Numbered from the stretch's first letter, positions 26,141-37,822 are shown. The stretch: DNA of 64,000 nt from Symsagittifera roscoffensis (GCF_963678635.1 NC_087064.1:64349548-64413547), one strand, 5' to 3'. The notes: generated by a model from the sequence alone, not told the origin. Translations and numbers: made by a program.

Positions 26141-29100
26141 ATTTTACATCCTTTTATGCCAACCAAAAGATTTGAACGGATACTATTCTTGAACATCTGT
26201 AAATTTCAAAAAAAAGCTACACACTTCTGAGCCAACCTTAGCTTTTGGAGCCTCTGCAATCCACAAAAATTCTAACCACAGTTGTGAAAATCCAAACTTT
26301 TGATTGAAAATTTTCCTTGCGCGTCTGAAATTTCCAAAAAAGTATTTACACTGTTAAGTGATATTAAGCAAGTAAACAATTCTTTCGTTGATTATCTGCA
26401 ATTCATAAAAAATTCAATACACTGTTAGGCAGTTTTAGGCAATTAATTGATATTTCCCTGATCATCAAGAATTAAAAACACTCTGCATCGTACTATGACA
26501 GTCGTAGCATTTGTAGGGTACTTTTTTTGAGCATCTACAACAACAATTAAGGCTACACACTCTCAAGCCAACCTTAGCATTCCAACGGGAACGTTCCCTG
26601 ATCATCTGCTATTTACAACAATTCTAAATACTGATATTCCAACCAAAGCAATTAAACTGTACTATTCTTGAGCCTCTGCAAATGAAACAAAAATCTGCAC
26701 ATTTCTAAGCCAATTCAGCTTTTGAAGAAAAACTTTCCTTGAGCATCTAAAATTGACAAAAAACTTTATACACCGTTATGTCAATCCAAGTTTTTGAAGG
26801 GAAACTTTCTTTGTGCGTCTGCAATTTCCAAAAAAAGTCTACACACAGTTAAACAATATTAAACAAAGAAACGGTTATTTCCCTGGATCAATTGCAATTT
26901 ACAAAAAATCTACACACTGTTGAGGCAATCTAAGGAATCAAAATGAGTATTTTGTTTGCGCATCTCCAATTCACAAATAAATACACACTGCTAATTGAGT
27001 TTAAGCAAAGAAATGGTACTTTCCTTGACTAGCTGCACTTTACAAAAACTGTTATGAAATACTTAGCGTTTGGAGGGTACTTTGTTTGAGCATCTACAAT
27101 GAAAAAAAGACTGAATACTGTCAAACTTATCTGAGCATTTAAACGTGTATTTTCTTTGATCGTCTGCTTTTTTTTAAACAAAACTTTAAATTTTAAAGTA
27201 AATCTTACCATTTAAACGGGTGTTTTCCTTGATCATCTAGAATTTACAAAAGAACTACATCTTGTTATGCCAGCCGAAGCATTTGAATGGGTATTTTTCT
27301 TGATCATCTGGAAACTACAAAAAAAGTCTACACGCCTCTCCTCTATCGCAGCCTTAGCTTCTTTCTTGGAGCATCTGCAATTGATTTATAAAAATACTAT
27401 ACACACTGTTGTGTCTATCCAAGCTATCGAAAAAATTCTTTACTTTATACTATTAAGCAGTTTTAAGCAGCTTAATGTTTTTTTTTCTTGATCAACTTCA
27501 ATTGAAAAATTCTCTACGTTCTGTTATGACAGTCTTAGTATTTGAAGGGTACTTTTTTTGAGCATATGCAACGACAATAAAAACTGCACACTTTCAAGCC
27601 AATCTTAGTCTTTTAACGGGTACTTTCTTGAGCATCTGTGATTTGCAAAATTTTTATATCCTGTTATGCCAAATAAGGCATTTGAACAATACTGTTTTTG
27701 AGCATCTTCAAATTACAAGGAAAACTTACATACTCTTAGGCCCACCTCAATTTTTGATTGAAAAATTTTCCTAGAGCATCTGCAATTTCCAGAAAAGTCT
27801 TCACACTGTTAAGCAATATTGAGCAAAAGAAGTCTACCTACTGTCGAGCCAATCTTAGCATTTTTACTGATTTTTTCCCCGATCATTTTCAATTTAAAAA
27901 AAATAAAGACATTTTCTAAAGGATCTAAACAATTGAGAGAAATTTTTCCTTGAGCATCTCCAAAGTAGTGAAAACTTCTACGCACTGTTATGCTAATCTA
28001 AACTTTCGAATGGGTGCTTTCCTTGATCATCTGCAAATTTTGAAAAAATCTACATCCTTTTATGCCAACCAATACATTGAACGGGTACTATTCTTGAGCA
28101 TTTGAGCCAATCTTAGCTTTTGGATAAATTTTTCTGGAGCCTCTGCAATCCAAAAAAATCTAAACACTGTTTTTGTCAATCCGAGCTATCAAAGGAACAC
28201 TTTACTTGCGCATCTGCAATTTCCAAAAAAAGTATACACTGTTAAGCGATTTTAAGCATTAAAACGGTTACTTTCCTTGATCATCTGCTTTTCATAAAAG
28301 TTTCTACACACTGTTAAGCGATGTTAAGCAATTAATTTATTTTTCCCTGATCTTCTCGAATTAAAAAACACTCAACACCCTGTTATGACAGTCTTAGCAT
28401 TTGTAGGGTACTTTCTTTGAGCATCTACAACAACATTTAAGGCTACACACACTCAAGTCAATCTTAGCATTTGAACGGGTACTTTTCTTCATCATCTGCA
28501 ATTTACAAAATTTCTACATCCTGATATGCCAGCCAAAGCATTTAAACGGTAATATTCTTGAGTATCTGCAAGTTTTCAAAAATGTACGAAATCCAAGCCA
28601 ACCTTAGCTTTTGAAAACAAATTTTCCCTGAACATCTTCAATTGACAAAACCTCTTACACAATGTTGTTTCAGGCCAAGTTTTTGGACGAAAACTTACTT
28701 TGTGCGTCTGCAATTTCCAAAAAAGTCTACACACATTTAAGCAAGATTAAGCAAAAAAAAACGGTTATTTTTCTTTGATCATCATCCGCAAATTACAAAA
28801 ATTTCTACGCAGTGTTTAGGCATTCTACGCAATCAAACGAATACTTTACTTGCAAATCTTCTATTCACAAAATATTACACTCTGCTAAGCGAAAATAAGC
28901 AATGAAATGGTACTTTCCTTGATCAGTTGCACTTTACAGAAACTGTTATGTCACACTTAGCATTTGGTGTGTACTTTTTTGAGCATCTACATTGAAAGAA
29001 AAGCTAAACACTATCAAAACAATCTTAGTGTTTTCTTTGAGCATCTGCATTTTTAAAGAAAATTTTACAGTAATTAAAGCCTATCTTAGCATTTGAACCG

Positions 29101-31920
29101 GTGTTTTCCTTGATCATCTGCAATTTACAAAAAAGAACTTCATCTTGTTATGCCAACCAAAGCATTTGAATGGGTTTTTTCTTGATCGTCTTAAAAATTT
29201 AAAAAACTACACACCCCTAAGGCAACCTTGGTTTTTGAAGCAATACTTTTTTGAAGCATCTGCATATTACAAAAAATTCTACCCACTGTTTTGTCAATCC
29301 CAGCTATCAAACTAAAACTTAATTTTACACTGTTAAGCCAATTTAATCGACTGAATTGTTTTTTTCGTGATCAACTGCAATTAACAAACACTCTACCTTC
29401 TGTTATGACAGTCTTAGCATTTGAAGGATGTTTTTTGAGCCTATGCGAGGACAATAAAAACTACACACTTTCCAGCCAGTCTTACCTCCTGTTATGCCAA
29501 CCAAGGCATTTGACCGGTACTATTTTTGAGCGTCTACAAGTTACAAAGCAAGTCTACACACATCTAGGCTAACCTTAGTTTTTGATTTAAAAACTTTGCT
29601 TGAGCATCTGTATTTTCCAGAAAAGTTTTCACACTGTTAAGCAAAATTAAGCAAATAATCGATTAATTTCCTTGATCATCTGCAATATACAAAGAAGTCT
29701 ACCTACTGTCGAGCCAATCTTAGCATTTGTACGGATTTTTTCCTTGAGCATTTATAATTCACAAAAATTAAACACATTGTTTAACCGATCTAAATAATTG
29801 AGCAAAAATTTTCCTTGAGCATCTCCAAAGTAGTAAAAATTTCTACACACGGTTAATCTAATCTAAACTTTTGAACGGGTACTTTCCTTGATCATCTGCA
29901 TCTTATTTAAAAAAAATCTATATCATTTTATGTCAACCAAAGCGTTTGAAGGGGTACTTTTCTTGAGCATCTGCAAATTAAAAAAGATCACTACACACTT
30001 CTGAGCCAGCTCAGCTATTGAAGAAAATTTTTCTGGAGCCTCTGCAAACCACAAAAATTCTAAACACTGTTTTGTCAATCCAAGCCATCCAACGAATACT
30101 TTACTTGCGCATCTGCAATTTCCAAACAAGTGTACGCAATGTTAAGCGATATTAAGCAACAAAACGGTTACTTTTTTGATCATCTTTAATTTACGAAAAT
30201 TCTAAATCCTCACATTCCAACTAAACAATTGAACGATACTATTTTGAGCATTTGCAAATGAAACAAAAATTTGCACACTTCTAAGCCAGTGTCAGTTTTT
30301 GAAGGAAAAACTTTCCTTGAGCATCCTGCAATTGACAAAAAAACTACACACTGTTATGTCAATCCAAGTTCTTGAACGGAAAGTTTCCTTGCGTGTCTGC
30401 AATTCCCAACGGTTAGGCGATATTAAGCAAAGAAACGGTTATTTTTTTGATCTTCTGCAATTTACAAAAACGTCTACACACTGTTGAATTAATCTAAGCA
30501 ATCAAACGAATACTTTTTTGTGCATCTGCTATTCACAAAAAACTACAAACTACTAATTAAGCAATTAAATGATACTTAAGAAAATCTGTTTTGACACTCT
30601 TAGCCTTTAGAGGGTACTTTCTTTGAGAATCTGCAATAAAAAAAACTACTAAACACAGTCAAACCAATCTTAGCATTTGAACGGGTGCATTCTTTGAGCA
30701 TCTGCTTTTTTTTTAAATATGTTTACAGTGCTTTAAGCCAATCTTAGCATTTGTACGGGTTTTTTCCTTGATCATCTGCACTTTACAAAAATGACTACAC
30801 CCTGTCAAGCTAATCTTGGCATTTGAAAGGGTTTTTTTTTCAATCATCTGCAATTTACAAAAAACCTACATCCTGTTATGGCAACCAAAGTGTTGAATGG
30901 GTATTTTTCTTTACCATCTGTAAGTTACAAAAAAATCTACACACCTCTAAGGCAAGCTTATCTTTTGAAGCAAAACTTTCTTGAAGCATCTGCAACTGAA
31001 CATTTTTCAACACACTGTTGTGTCTACCCAAGCTATCAAACGAACACTTTACCTGCACATCTGCATTCGCAAAAAGTCTACATCCTGTTATGACAGTCTT
31101 AGCTTTTGAAGGGTACTTTGTTTGTGCATATGAAATGACAATAAACCTACACACTTTCAACCATTCTTAGCATTTTAATGGGCCCTTCGCGTGAACATCT
31201 GCAATTTCAAAAAAGTTTTACAGTCTTTAAGGCCAATGAAAGCTTTGAACGGGTACTTTCTTGAGCATCTGCAGTGCGCAAAAGTTTTACATCCTGTTAT
31301 GCCAAACAAGGCATTCGAACGGTACTATTTTTGAGCATCTTTAAATTACAAAGAAAATCTGCACACTTCTAAGCCCACCTCAGTTTTTGAATGAAAATTT
31401 TTCCTAGAGCATCTGCACTTTCCAGCTTCCAGAAAAGTCTTCACACAGTTTAGCAACATTGAGCAAAAAATCGACTAACTTCCTTGATCATCTGCAATAT
31501 ACAAAGAAGTCTACCTTCTCTCGAGTCAATCTTAGCATTTGTACATACTTTTTCCCTGATCATTTTCAATTTACAAAAATTAAAGACATTGTTTAACAGC
31601 TTTCCTTGAGCAGCTCCAAATTATGAACACTTCTACACACTCTTAAGCCAATCTAAGCTTTCGAACGGGTACTTTCTTTGAGTTTTTTGTAATATAGAAA
31701 AAAGTCTGCAAACTGTTAAGCCAATCTAAGCTTTTGAACTGATTCTTGATTTTCTGCAATTTTCAGAATATACTACACATTGTTGAGCTAATCTAATCAT
31801 AGAAAGGGATATTTTCTTTGAGAGTCTACAATTTACAGAAGCTTACACTGTTTGAAGCTAATCTAAGCAATTGAACAAGTACTTTCTTTGAGCATCTACA
31901 TTTGGTCTTGAGCATCTGCA
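26141..31920. repeat. Divergent monomeric satellite, right edge
   Basis: These are single monomers with high divergence and no nine-monomer order. Blocks of several monomers recur at a distance: sequences near 21,150-21,700, 27,450-27,960, 29,310-29,800 and 31,070-31,600 share phrases such as GTCTACCTACTGTCGAGCCA. The last recognisable units, after about 31,680, are shortened and decayed. There is no gene. Confidence 0.8.
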
Positions 31921-32357
31921 CTATGGGTATAACTTGGACATTATCAGTTAATTTGTTCACCCAATTTTTAATTTCATCCAAAGTAATTTGTTATTATGTG
32001 CTTAAGCATTATAAAGTGATTTTTTTTTAGAATTTTCAATAGATTGTTAGGCTTTTTAGAGGTTAAAATGCTATCACAAAGTGAAATTTATATCAAGACA
32101 AAACTTTCAACGGACTTTTAAGACCTCAAAATAGTTTCTGAATTATTTATTGTTTAATTTAATTTTTAAGATTTTACATATTTGTAAACCAAGACAAACT
32201 TTATTTTTGAAGGTAACTTCAGGTACAAAATGATACGTTTTGAGCCTTTCGATTCAATTTATGGATCAAATTGCAAGCAAAAACCTATTTCGAGTGATTT
32301 ATAAGCTGAAATATAAAGCCTCTATTTTTTAGTAGGAATAATTAAAGCAGTATAAAG
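31921..32357. other. AT-rich spacer after the satellite, no feature seen
   Basis: The satellite motif stops and unique-looking AT-rich sequence follows. I see no coding sequence or RNA gene. Confidence 0.5.
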
Positions 32358-32653
32358 AAGCAATTTTTAATAAAGCATGAACAAAAATAACGCCCGCATC
32401 CATAAAAATTTGGAACAAAAAAATTGAATAAAAGGATTTTTGAGATTCAAATTTCAGTACAATCAATTCCTATGTCGAAATCAAGTAACAAAAAGGAGTA
32501 TTAAACAAGCAATTTTTAATAAAGCATGAACAAAAATAACGCCCGCATCCATAAAAATTTGGAACAAAAAAATTGAATAAAAGGATTTTTGAGATTCAAA
32601 TTTCAGTACAATCAATTCCTATGTCGAAATCAAGTAACAAAAAGGAGTATTAA
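32358..32653. repeat. 147-bp direct tandem duplication
   Basis: The sequence at 32,358-32,504 is repeated without visible difference at 32,507-32,653 (period 149). Each copy runs from AAGCAATTTTTAATAAAGC to AAAAAGGAGTATTAA. Diverged single copies of the same phrase (CCCGCATCCAT..., ATTGA..TTTTTGAGAT) occur near 33,880-33,990 and 36,060-36,150, so the duplication arose inside one unit of the larger repeat described next. Confidence 0.92.
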
Positions 32654-33870
32654 TCAATTATCAAGCTTAAAAAATCATTTTAATTTTTTTCCCCTTTATT
32701 TCTGATTTGCGTATCGCAACAGTTTCTAAAAATTTCTGCTTAACACATCAAAAAAAAGGGCAAAGGTTTAGCAAATGTTGTTTAACTGTTCTGATTGTAC
32801 CCAGCTCCGGTTTCATAGATAAAATTGTTATCTTATTGCTGCCATTATAATCTAATAGTTTTGCAATAAACAAATTATTTAAAACCATTCTGATAGATTA
32901 TAGCTTGAAAAACTCTCAAAACTGAAAAAGTCTCTATCTTTTTGGAAAACTATTAGCAAAACTTCATTCACTTTTACCATACACATAGCCTAAACGAAAT
33001 CAAACTTAATCATGTGGGTGGTAGGGCGTACAAGGGGGGATACTATCTACGGGATGGATTGGATGTAGACGAGTTGAAGCAAAAAGTATACTTATTAGAT
33101 TTGAGTTTATTATTTGTAAATTTTACTCTTTGAGCAAAATGACTAAATATTTCAGGTCGGTTTACTTTTGTTTTTCAGACGGGTGCATTTTTAAATTGAC
33201 TTTCTTTCAAAAAAAACTTCTATTCAACCTGAAGATTATATCGCAGCATAAGAATAAGAAGATTTCCGCCTCTACTGTACGTTTTGAAAGTTCATTCGAA
33301 TTTGGAAATGGTCAGTCAGTCTAGTTTGGGCTAATTTCAGCTCTATAGATTTCATGCTGATTGCTTTTGGCTTCATTATCGGGTTTTAAAATTTAATGGC
33401 ATCAATTCGTACTTTTTAAACCGTGTGACGGTCAAATATTTACATTGAATTTGCAAATTTCTGGACAAAAATTTTCTAGAAAAATCTAATCAACTTATAG
33501 TTTTTATAGTTTTTTGAAGGCAAATTGAAAAATTTTGCGAAAGTGTTAGCAGCCTACTCCTGAGTGTATTTTCAAGTCATGTGGCTGACCGTTTAACAAG
33601 AAATCAGTTGTTCAAATCCCAGCAGCACTTCGTTTTTGGCTAAGATTGCTTAGATCTAGCCAAATTCTGACCGGAAATCATGAGAACAGTTTTGTAATTT
33701 GATAAAACCCAAAATTTATTTAATCTTTGCAAGATGTTTTCCGGCTAAAAGCTGTGATAAGAAATTAAATTTTTTGTTAAAGAAGGCCAAACTTGAAAGG
33801 CTGGTTGAAAAAGGGCAAAATTGAAGTACAGACGTTTTTTAAAAGCAACATATATTATAGCTTGAAGATA
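32654..33870. repeat. Large dispersed repeat unit, copy 1
   Basis: In order, this unit holds an AT-rich part with TTGTTTAACTGTTCTGATTG near 32,776, a TGGTAGGGCGTACA phrase near 33,019, GTTTTTCAGACGGGT near 33,171, and a tRNA-like relic at about 33,576. The same markers recur in the same order in the next unit, about 1.4-1.6 kb downstream. There is no convincing open frame. Confidence 0.7.
33576..33627 (+). pseudogene. tRNA-Ser-like relic, copy 1 (possible SINE head)
   Basis: A GTGGCTGACCGTTTAA stretch resembles an A box. It is followed at tRNA-like distance by an AAGAAATCAGTTG stretch and a B-box-like TTGTTCAAATCCC, ending in AGCAGCA. The matching copy at 35,178 is closer to tRNA-Ser (GTGGTTAATCGGC, CTGGAAATC). 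The anticodon stem pairs poorly and there is no clean acceptor stem, so this is not a working tRNA. Confidence 0.35.
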
Positions 33871-34419
33871 AATGCAGCCCGCATCCATGGATGATTTGCG
33901 AGAAACTCAATTTAAAAAAATTTTGAGTTATTTTCAATAATGTCAACAAAATTATTCCCATGACAAAATCAGGCCAAAAAATGAATTATTAATCAATTCT
34001 CAAATTTGAAAAAAAAAAAGCTTTAATCAGCTTAAAACCCAATAAAATGTTTTGTTTTTCCGCTTTGTTTTTGATTCGCGTAATACAAAAATTTCTAACA
34101 ATTTCAGCTTAAAACATAAAAATAAAGCAATTTTTTTTCCAATTGTTGTTCAAATGTTCTGATCGTACCTAGCACCGTCTTCATGGATTAAATTGTTGCC
34201 TAAATTTTGTCACTTTTTAGTCGATTAGTTTCGTAATAATAAGATCAATCAAACCCATTCTAATGGATTATAAACTTTTAAGCATTTCTGTAAATTGAAA
34301 GTAAATTCCTTCTTTTGAAAAGTTATCAGCGAAACTTTCAATGTTTTCTGCTATACTCAAGACCTACTCGATATCTAAACTTAATCATTTTTATTTTAAA
34401 ATTGCGTGCTCAAACCCCC

Positions 34420-34645
34420 TGAGATTACCCACCCACTCAAACACACCACCAACTCTCCCCGTAAATGTGGACTTTAAATTGTGGGATTCAAGCACGGCGA
34501 GTGGTTGTGACCATGTGGGTGGTCACAACACCTTGAGATTCCCTACCCACTCAAACACACCCCCATCTCTCCCCATAAATGTGGACTTTAAAATGTGGGA
34601 ATCAAGCAAGGCGACTGGTGGTGACAATGTGAGTGGTAGGGCGTA
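34420..34645. repeat. 114-bp tandem duplication with CCACTCAAACACACC motif
   Basis: Two copies, starting at about 34,421 and 34,535, each carry GAGATT, CCCACTCAAACACACC, CTCCCC.TAAATGTGGACTT and a GGTGGT-type end. The period (114) is a multiple of three, so a chance open frame of 117 codons (34,341-34,694) shows a 38-residue internal repeat. I see no family resemblance or codon bias and do not call it a gene. Confidence 0.8.
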
Positions 34646-35177
34646 CACGTGGGGAGGTTTTGTATGGGATAATGTCGATGTAAACAAGTTTTAAGCAAAA
34701 AGGTATAATTATTTGATGTTGTTGTTTGTACTCTCTGAGTAAAGTGACTAAATACGTGTGCTCGGTTTAATTTTGTTTTTCAGACGGGTTCATTTTTTGA
34801 ATAGTTTTTTTTAAAAATTTTTATTGATTCTGAAGATTTCATTGCAGAAAACCATCGCAACTTTAAAGAAAATTCATTGGAGGTTGGAAACGGTCAATCA
34901 ACCTAATTTGGAACAATAGTTGCTCTACAGACTTCATGCTTACTTTACAAAGGCACCAATTTAACCCGGAGAAGAAAGTTTTAGCTTTATTATCGCTTTT
35001 TGTACAAAGGGCATCAATTTGTACTTTTTAAATCGTGTAACGGGAAATTTATTTCAAAAAAATCTTAAAAAAATTATTCATGAATAATTTTTAGATAAAT
35101 CTAACTATTTTGAAATTGCGGATAGAGTTTGAAGAGTTAGCTTGCCTTATACTGCTTCTTTTTCAGTGTTATTACAG

Positions 35178-35229
35178 GTCCTGTGGTTAATCGGCTAACT
35201 GGAAATCGGTTGTTCAAATCCCAGCAGCA
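35178..35229 (+). pseudogene. tRNA-Ser-like relic, copy 2 (possible SINE head)
   Basis: The order is GTGGTTAATCGGC (A-box-like), then CTGGAAATC, as found in the anticodon loop of tRNA-Ser, then TTGTTCAAATCCC (B-box-like), then AGCAGCA. The pairings are imperfect and the arms are short. Together with the copy at 33,576 it shows that the large repeat unit carries a tRNA-derived segment. Confidence 0.38.
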
Positions 35230-35509
35230 TTTAAGTTTTGGCTAAAATTGCCGAGAACTAGCCATATTCAAAACAGAAATCAAATTAGCAAAGTATAGTA
35301 ATGTAATAAAATCCACGCTTTACTTATTCCTTTCATGATGGTATCTGGCTGAAAACTGTTATAAGAAAATCAATTTTGTGTTGAAGAAGGCCAAACTTAA
35401 GAAGCGTGTTGAAAAAGGCAAAAACCCATATAGATAATTTTAAAGCAATGTAAAAAAGCAAGAAAGATTACAGCAAGAAGGAAAATGCAGGCCTCGTCTA
35501 TATAATATT

Positions 35510-36055
35510 AACAAGACTGCTCGTATCAGGGCGAAGCCCTGAATGTTCCGACTGCCTTTTAAGGTTTATGGAGCAGCAGTAATAACATAAAAAATTTAAT
35601 GAAATAAAATAAAATGAAAAAAAAAAAACGTTTTCCAAAATTTGAAATTTTTTATGAAAATCATCCCCCCACACGCCATATAAATACAAAAAGATAGATT
35701 TTGCTCCTTGTAACAAATCAATTATGGCAAATAAGCTTCTTTTAACCAATTTGGAACAATTTTTAAGACGGATTAACTCTCCGCTTACGCGTTAATAGCG
35801 CGAAATATATCGCGCGTTAATTGTCCCAAATTGACCAAAATGGCTATCTTTAAACCCTCGTAACTTTACAAAAAATGATCGCAGGTGAAATATCGTTTCA
35901 AATTTAAGCTCAGGACAACAATACCTTTCGAAGGATATAAAAAAATTCCGTCAAAAATGGCTAGTTAAAAAGTCGAAATTTGTCTGAAGAAAAAAAAAAA
36001 CCCACCCCGAGCACAAATATTCCGTTACTTTCGTATCGAACGTCGGAACAACAAG
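35510..36055 (+). mobile_element. Hairpin-ended non-coding element, copy 1
   Basis: It begins ACAAGACTGCTCG followed by a 17-nt hairpin (TCAGGGC-GAA-GCCCTGA) and TGTTCCGACT. It ends with ATTCCGTTACTTTCG and CGGAACAACAAG; in the sister copy this is a second 17-nt hairpin (ACTTTCG-TAT-CGAAAGT). The middle holds a GCGCG/CGCGC palindrome around an AT loop near 35,795, then CAAATTGACCAAAATGGC. There is no protein-coding sequence, so if mobile it is non-autonomous. The superfamily is unclear: subterminal hairpins recall Helitron derivatives, but CTRR ends are not seen. Confidence 0.75.
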
Positions 36056-36406
36056 AAAATCTTTTTTAATTGATTTTTGAGATCTACAAAACTGAGAAGA
36101 CAATCGATTCCCATGTCGAAATCAGACAACAAAACGAAATATGAATCAATTCTCAAATTTTTTAAAATGATTTTTTTCCAAAAAAAAAGGTTGCATTCTG
36201 CCTTTTTTGTTCGCGTAGTGCAAAAGTTTTGAACAGTTTCTGCTTAACTTAAAAGTGTAAAGAAATTTTTTTCCAATTGTTGTTTAAATGTTGTGATCAT
36301 ATCCAACACGGCTTCATGGATAAAATTGATGTCTAAATGTTGTCATTATAATCGATTCGTTTCGTAACATTATTAATTTAGACACAATCTTATGGATATA
36401 AATTTT
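36056..36406. repeat. Large dispersed repeat unit, copy 3 (first part)
   Basis: AATTGATTTTTGAGATC, CCCATGTCGAAATCAGA and TTGTTTAAATGTTGTGATC match the 5' part of the units at 32.4 and 33.9 kb. The unit is split by the hairpin-ended elements and appears to resume near 37,830 (GGCTATACTCACGACCTTAG, then the CCCCTGAGATTACAC motif at 37,958). Confidence 0.65.
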
Positions 36407-36923
36407 AAACAAGACTGCTCGTATCAGGGCGAAGCCCTGAATGTTCCCACTGACTTTTAAAGTTTATGGAGCAGTAATAACATTAAAAAAGTAAGTTTAA
36501 TAAAACAAAATGAAAATTTTTTTCTTAAACTTGAATTTTTTATGAAAATCATCCCCCACACGCCATATAAACTACAAAAGAGTAGATTTGGCTCCTTAAT
36601 TATGGCAAATAAGCTTCTTTCAACCACTTTGGAACGATTTCTAAGAGGGATTAAGACTCCGCTTACGCGTTAATAGCGCATTATCGCGCGTTAATTGTCC
36701 CAAATTGACCAAAATGGCAGTCTTTAAACCCCCATAACTTTACAAAAAATGATCAAAGGTGAAAACTCGTTTCAAATTTAAGCTCAGGACAACAATACTT
36801 TTTGAACGATTAAAAAAAAATTCCGTCAAAAAAGGCTAGTTAAAAAGTCGAAATTTGTCTGAAGAAAAAAAAAACCCACCCCGAGCACAAATATTCCGTT
36901 ACTTTCGTATCGAAAGTCGGAAC
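36407..36923 (+). mobile_element. Hairpin-ended non-coding element, copy 2
   Basis: This is a full-length copy of about 517 bp with both hairpins intact (TCAGGGCGAAGCCCTGA near 36,423; ACTTTCGTATCGAAAGT near 36,901). It is joined head to tail to the next copy at about 36,924, with no spacer beyond the shared AACAAG. The central palindrome is near 36,665. No open frame spans it. Confidence 0.8.
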
Positions 36924-37822
36924 AACAAGACTGCTCGTATCAGGGCGAAACCCTGAAAGTTCCGACTGCCTTTTAACGTTTATGGAGCAGTAATAACATT
37001 TGAATGAACATAAAAAAATTGAATGAAATAAAATAAAATGAAAAACTTTTCTAAAATTTGAAAATTTTTCTATGAAAATCATCCCCCCACACGCCATATA
37101 AAGTACAAAACAATAGATTCCGCTCCTTGTAACAAATCAATTATGGCAAATAAAGCTTCTTTCAACCAATTTGGGACGATTTTTAAGACGGATTAAATCT
37201 CCGCTTACGCGTTAAAAGCGCGAATTATATCGCGCGTTAATTGTCCCAAATTGGTCAAAATGGCCAAAATGGCAATTTTTAAACCCTGATAACCTTACAA
37301 AAAATGATCACAGGTGAAATACTTTTTCAAATTTAAGCTCAAGACAACAATAGCTTAAAAAAATTGAATGAAATAAAATAAAATGAAAAACTTTTCTAAA
37401 ATTTGAAAATTTTTCTATGAAAATCATGCCCCCACACGCCATATAAAGTACAAAACAATAGATTCCGCTCCTTGTAACAAATCAATTATGGCAAATAAAG
37501 CTTCTTTCAACCAATTTGGGACGATTTCTAAGACGGATTAAATCTCCGCTTACGCGTTAAAAGCGCGAATTATATCGCGCGTTAATTGTCCCAAATTGGT
37601 CAAAATGGCCAAAATGGCAATTTTTAAACCCTGATAACTTTACTAAAAATGATCACAGGTGAAATACTTTTTCAAATTTAAGCTCAAGACAACAATAGCT
37701 TTCGAATGATATAAAACAATTCCGTCAAAGATGGCTAGTTAAAAAGTCGAAATTTGTCTGAAGAAAAAAAAACCCACCCCGAGCACAAATATTCCGTTAC
37801 TTTCGTATCAAAAGTCGGAACA
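36924..37822 (+). mobile_element. Hairpin-ended element, copy 3, with internal duplication
   Basis: It starts at the tandem junction. The left hairpin has one changed base (GCGAAACCC). The middle, from an AAAAAAATTGAATGAAAT phrase to AAGACAACAATAGCTT, is present twice in tandem (about 37,012-37,355 and 37,356-37,699; period about 345 bp, near-identical), so this copy is about 900 bp long. It ends at AAAAGTCGGAACAA about 37,822. Confidence 0.8.

Larger units (their letters stand above)
705..31920. repeat. Satellite field of ~70-bp monomers (whole array)
   Basis: About 31 kb is built from one degenerate monomer of about 70 bp. A typical monomer runs CTACACACTGTTAAGCCAAT, then TTAGCATTTGAACGGGTACT, then TTCCTTGATCATCTGCAATT, and ends in TACAAAAAA. 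The most constant part is the segment around TTGATCATCTGCAA followed by an A-run; the middle varies between monomer types. Open frames of 60-110 codons occur on both strands and recur at the repeat spacing. They are by-products of a monomer poor in stop codons: overlapping open frames on opposite strands, no codon bias and no recognisable domain. Both edges of the array seem to lie in the window, since the motif fades below 705 and stops abruptly after a last TTGAGCATCTGCA near 31,920. Confidence 0.93.
33871..35480. repeat. Large dispersed repeat unit, copy 2
   Basis: The markers of copy 1 repeat in order: CCCGCATCCAT near 33,880, TGTTCTGATCGTACC near 34,153, TGGTAGGGCGTACA near 34,635, TTTTTCAGACGGGTTCA near 34,775, and the tRNA-like TTGTTCAAATCCC near 35,210. 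A third partial copy begins after the hairpin-ended element at 36,056 and resumes near 37,830. Substitutions and indels are frequent, so the units are old. Confidence 0.7.

Noticed and set aside
1298-31160. Dozens of 60-110-codon open frames on both strands of the satellite, several repeated almost unchanged.
   Set aside because: They recur at the spacing of the higher-order repeat, overlap each other on opposite strands, start and stop at random within monomers and show no domain. They follow from the monomer sequence.
705-31920. CENP-B-box-like sequence in the monomer (TTTGAACGGGTAC, TTCGAACGGG).
   Set aside because: The spacing between TTCG and CGGG is too short for the NTTCGNNNNANNCGGGN pattern, so there is no real box.
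705-31920. CRISPR-like array of short repeats with spacers.
   Set aside because: There is no constant repeat with unique spacers; whole monomers vary together, no cas genes are present and the DNA is eukaryotic.
34341-34694. 117-codon frame with a 38-residue internal repeat.
   Set aside because: The repeat is a 114-bp DNA duplication, the homologous unit at 37.96 kb is not open in the same way, and there is no family resemblance.
35510-36923. Hairpin-ended element as a standard Helitron or as a hammerhead ribozyme repeat.
   Set aside because: A CTRR end is not seen after the hairpin and the CTGATACGAG stretch lacks the CUGANGA...GAAA core, so neither label is justified.
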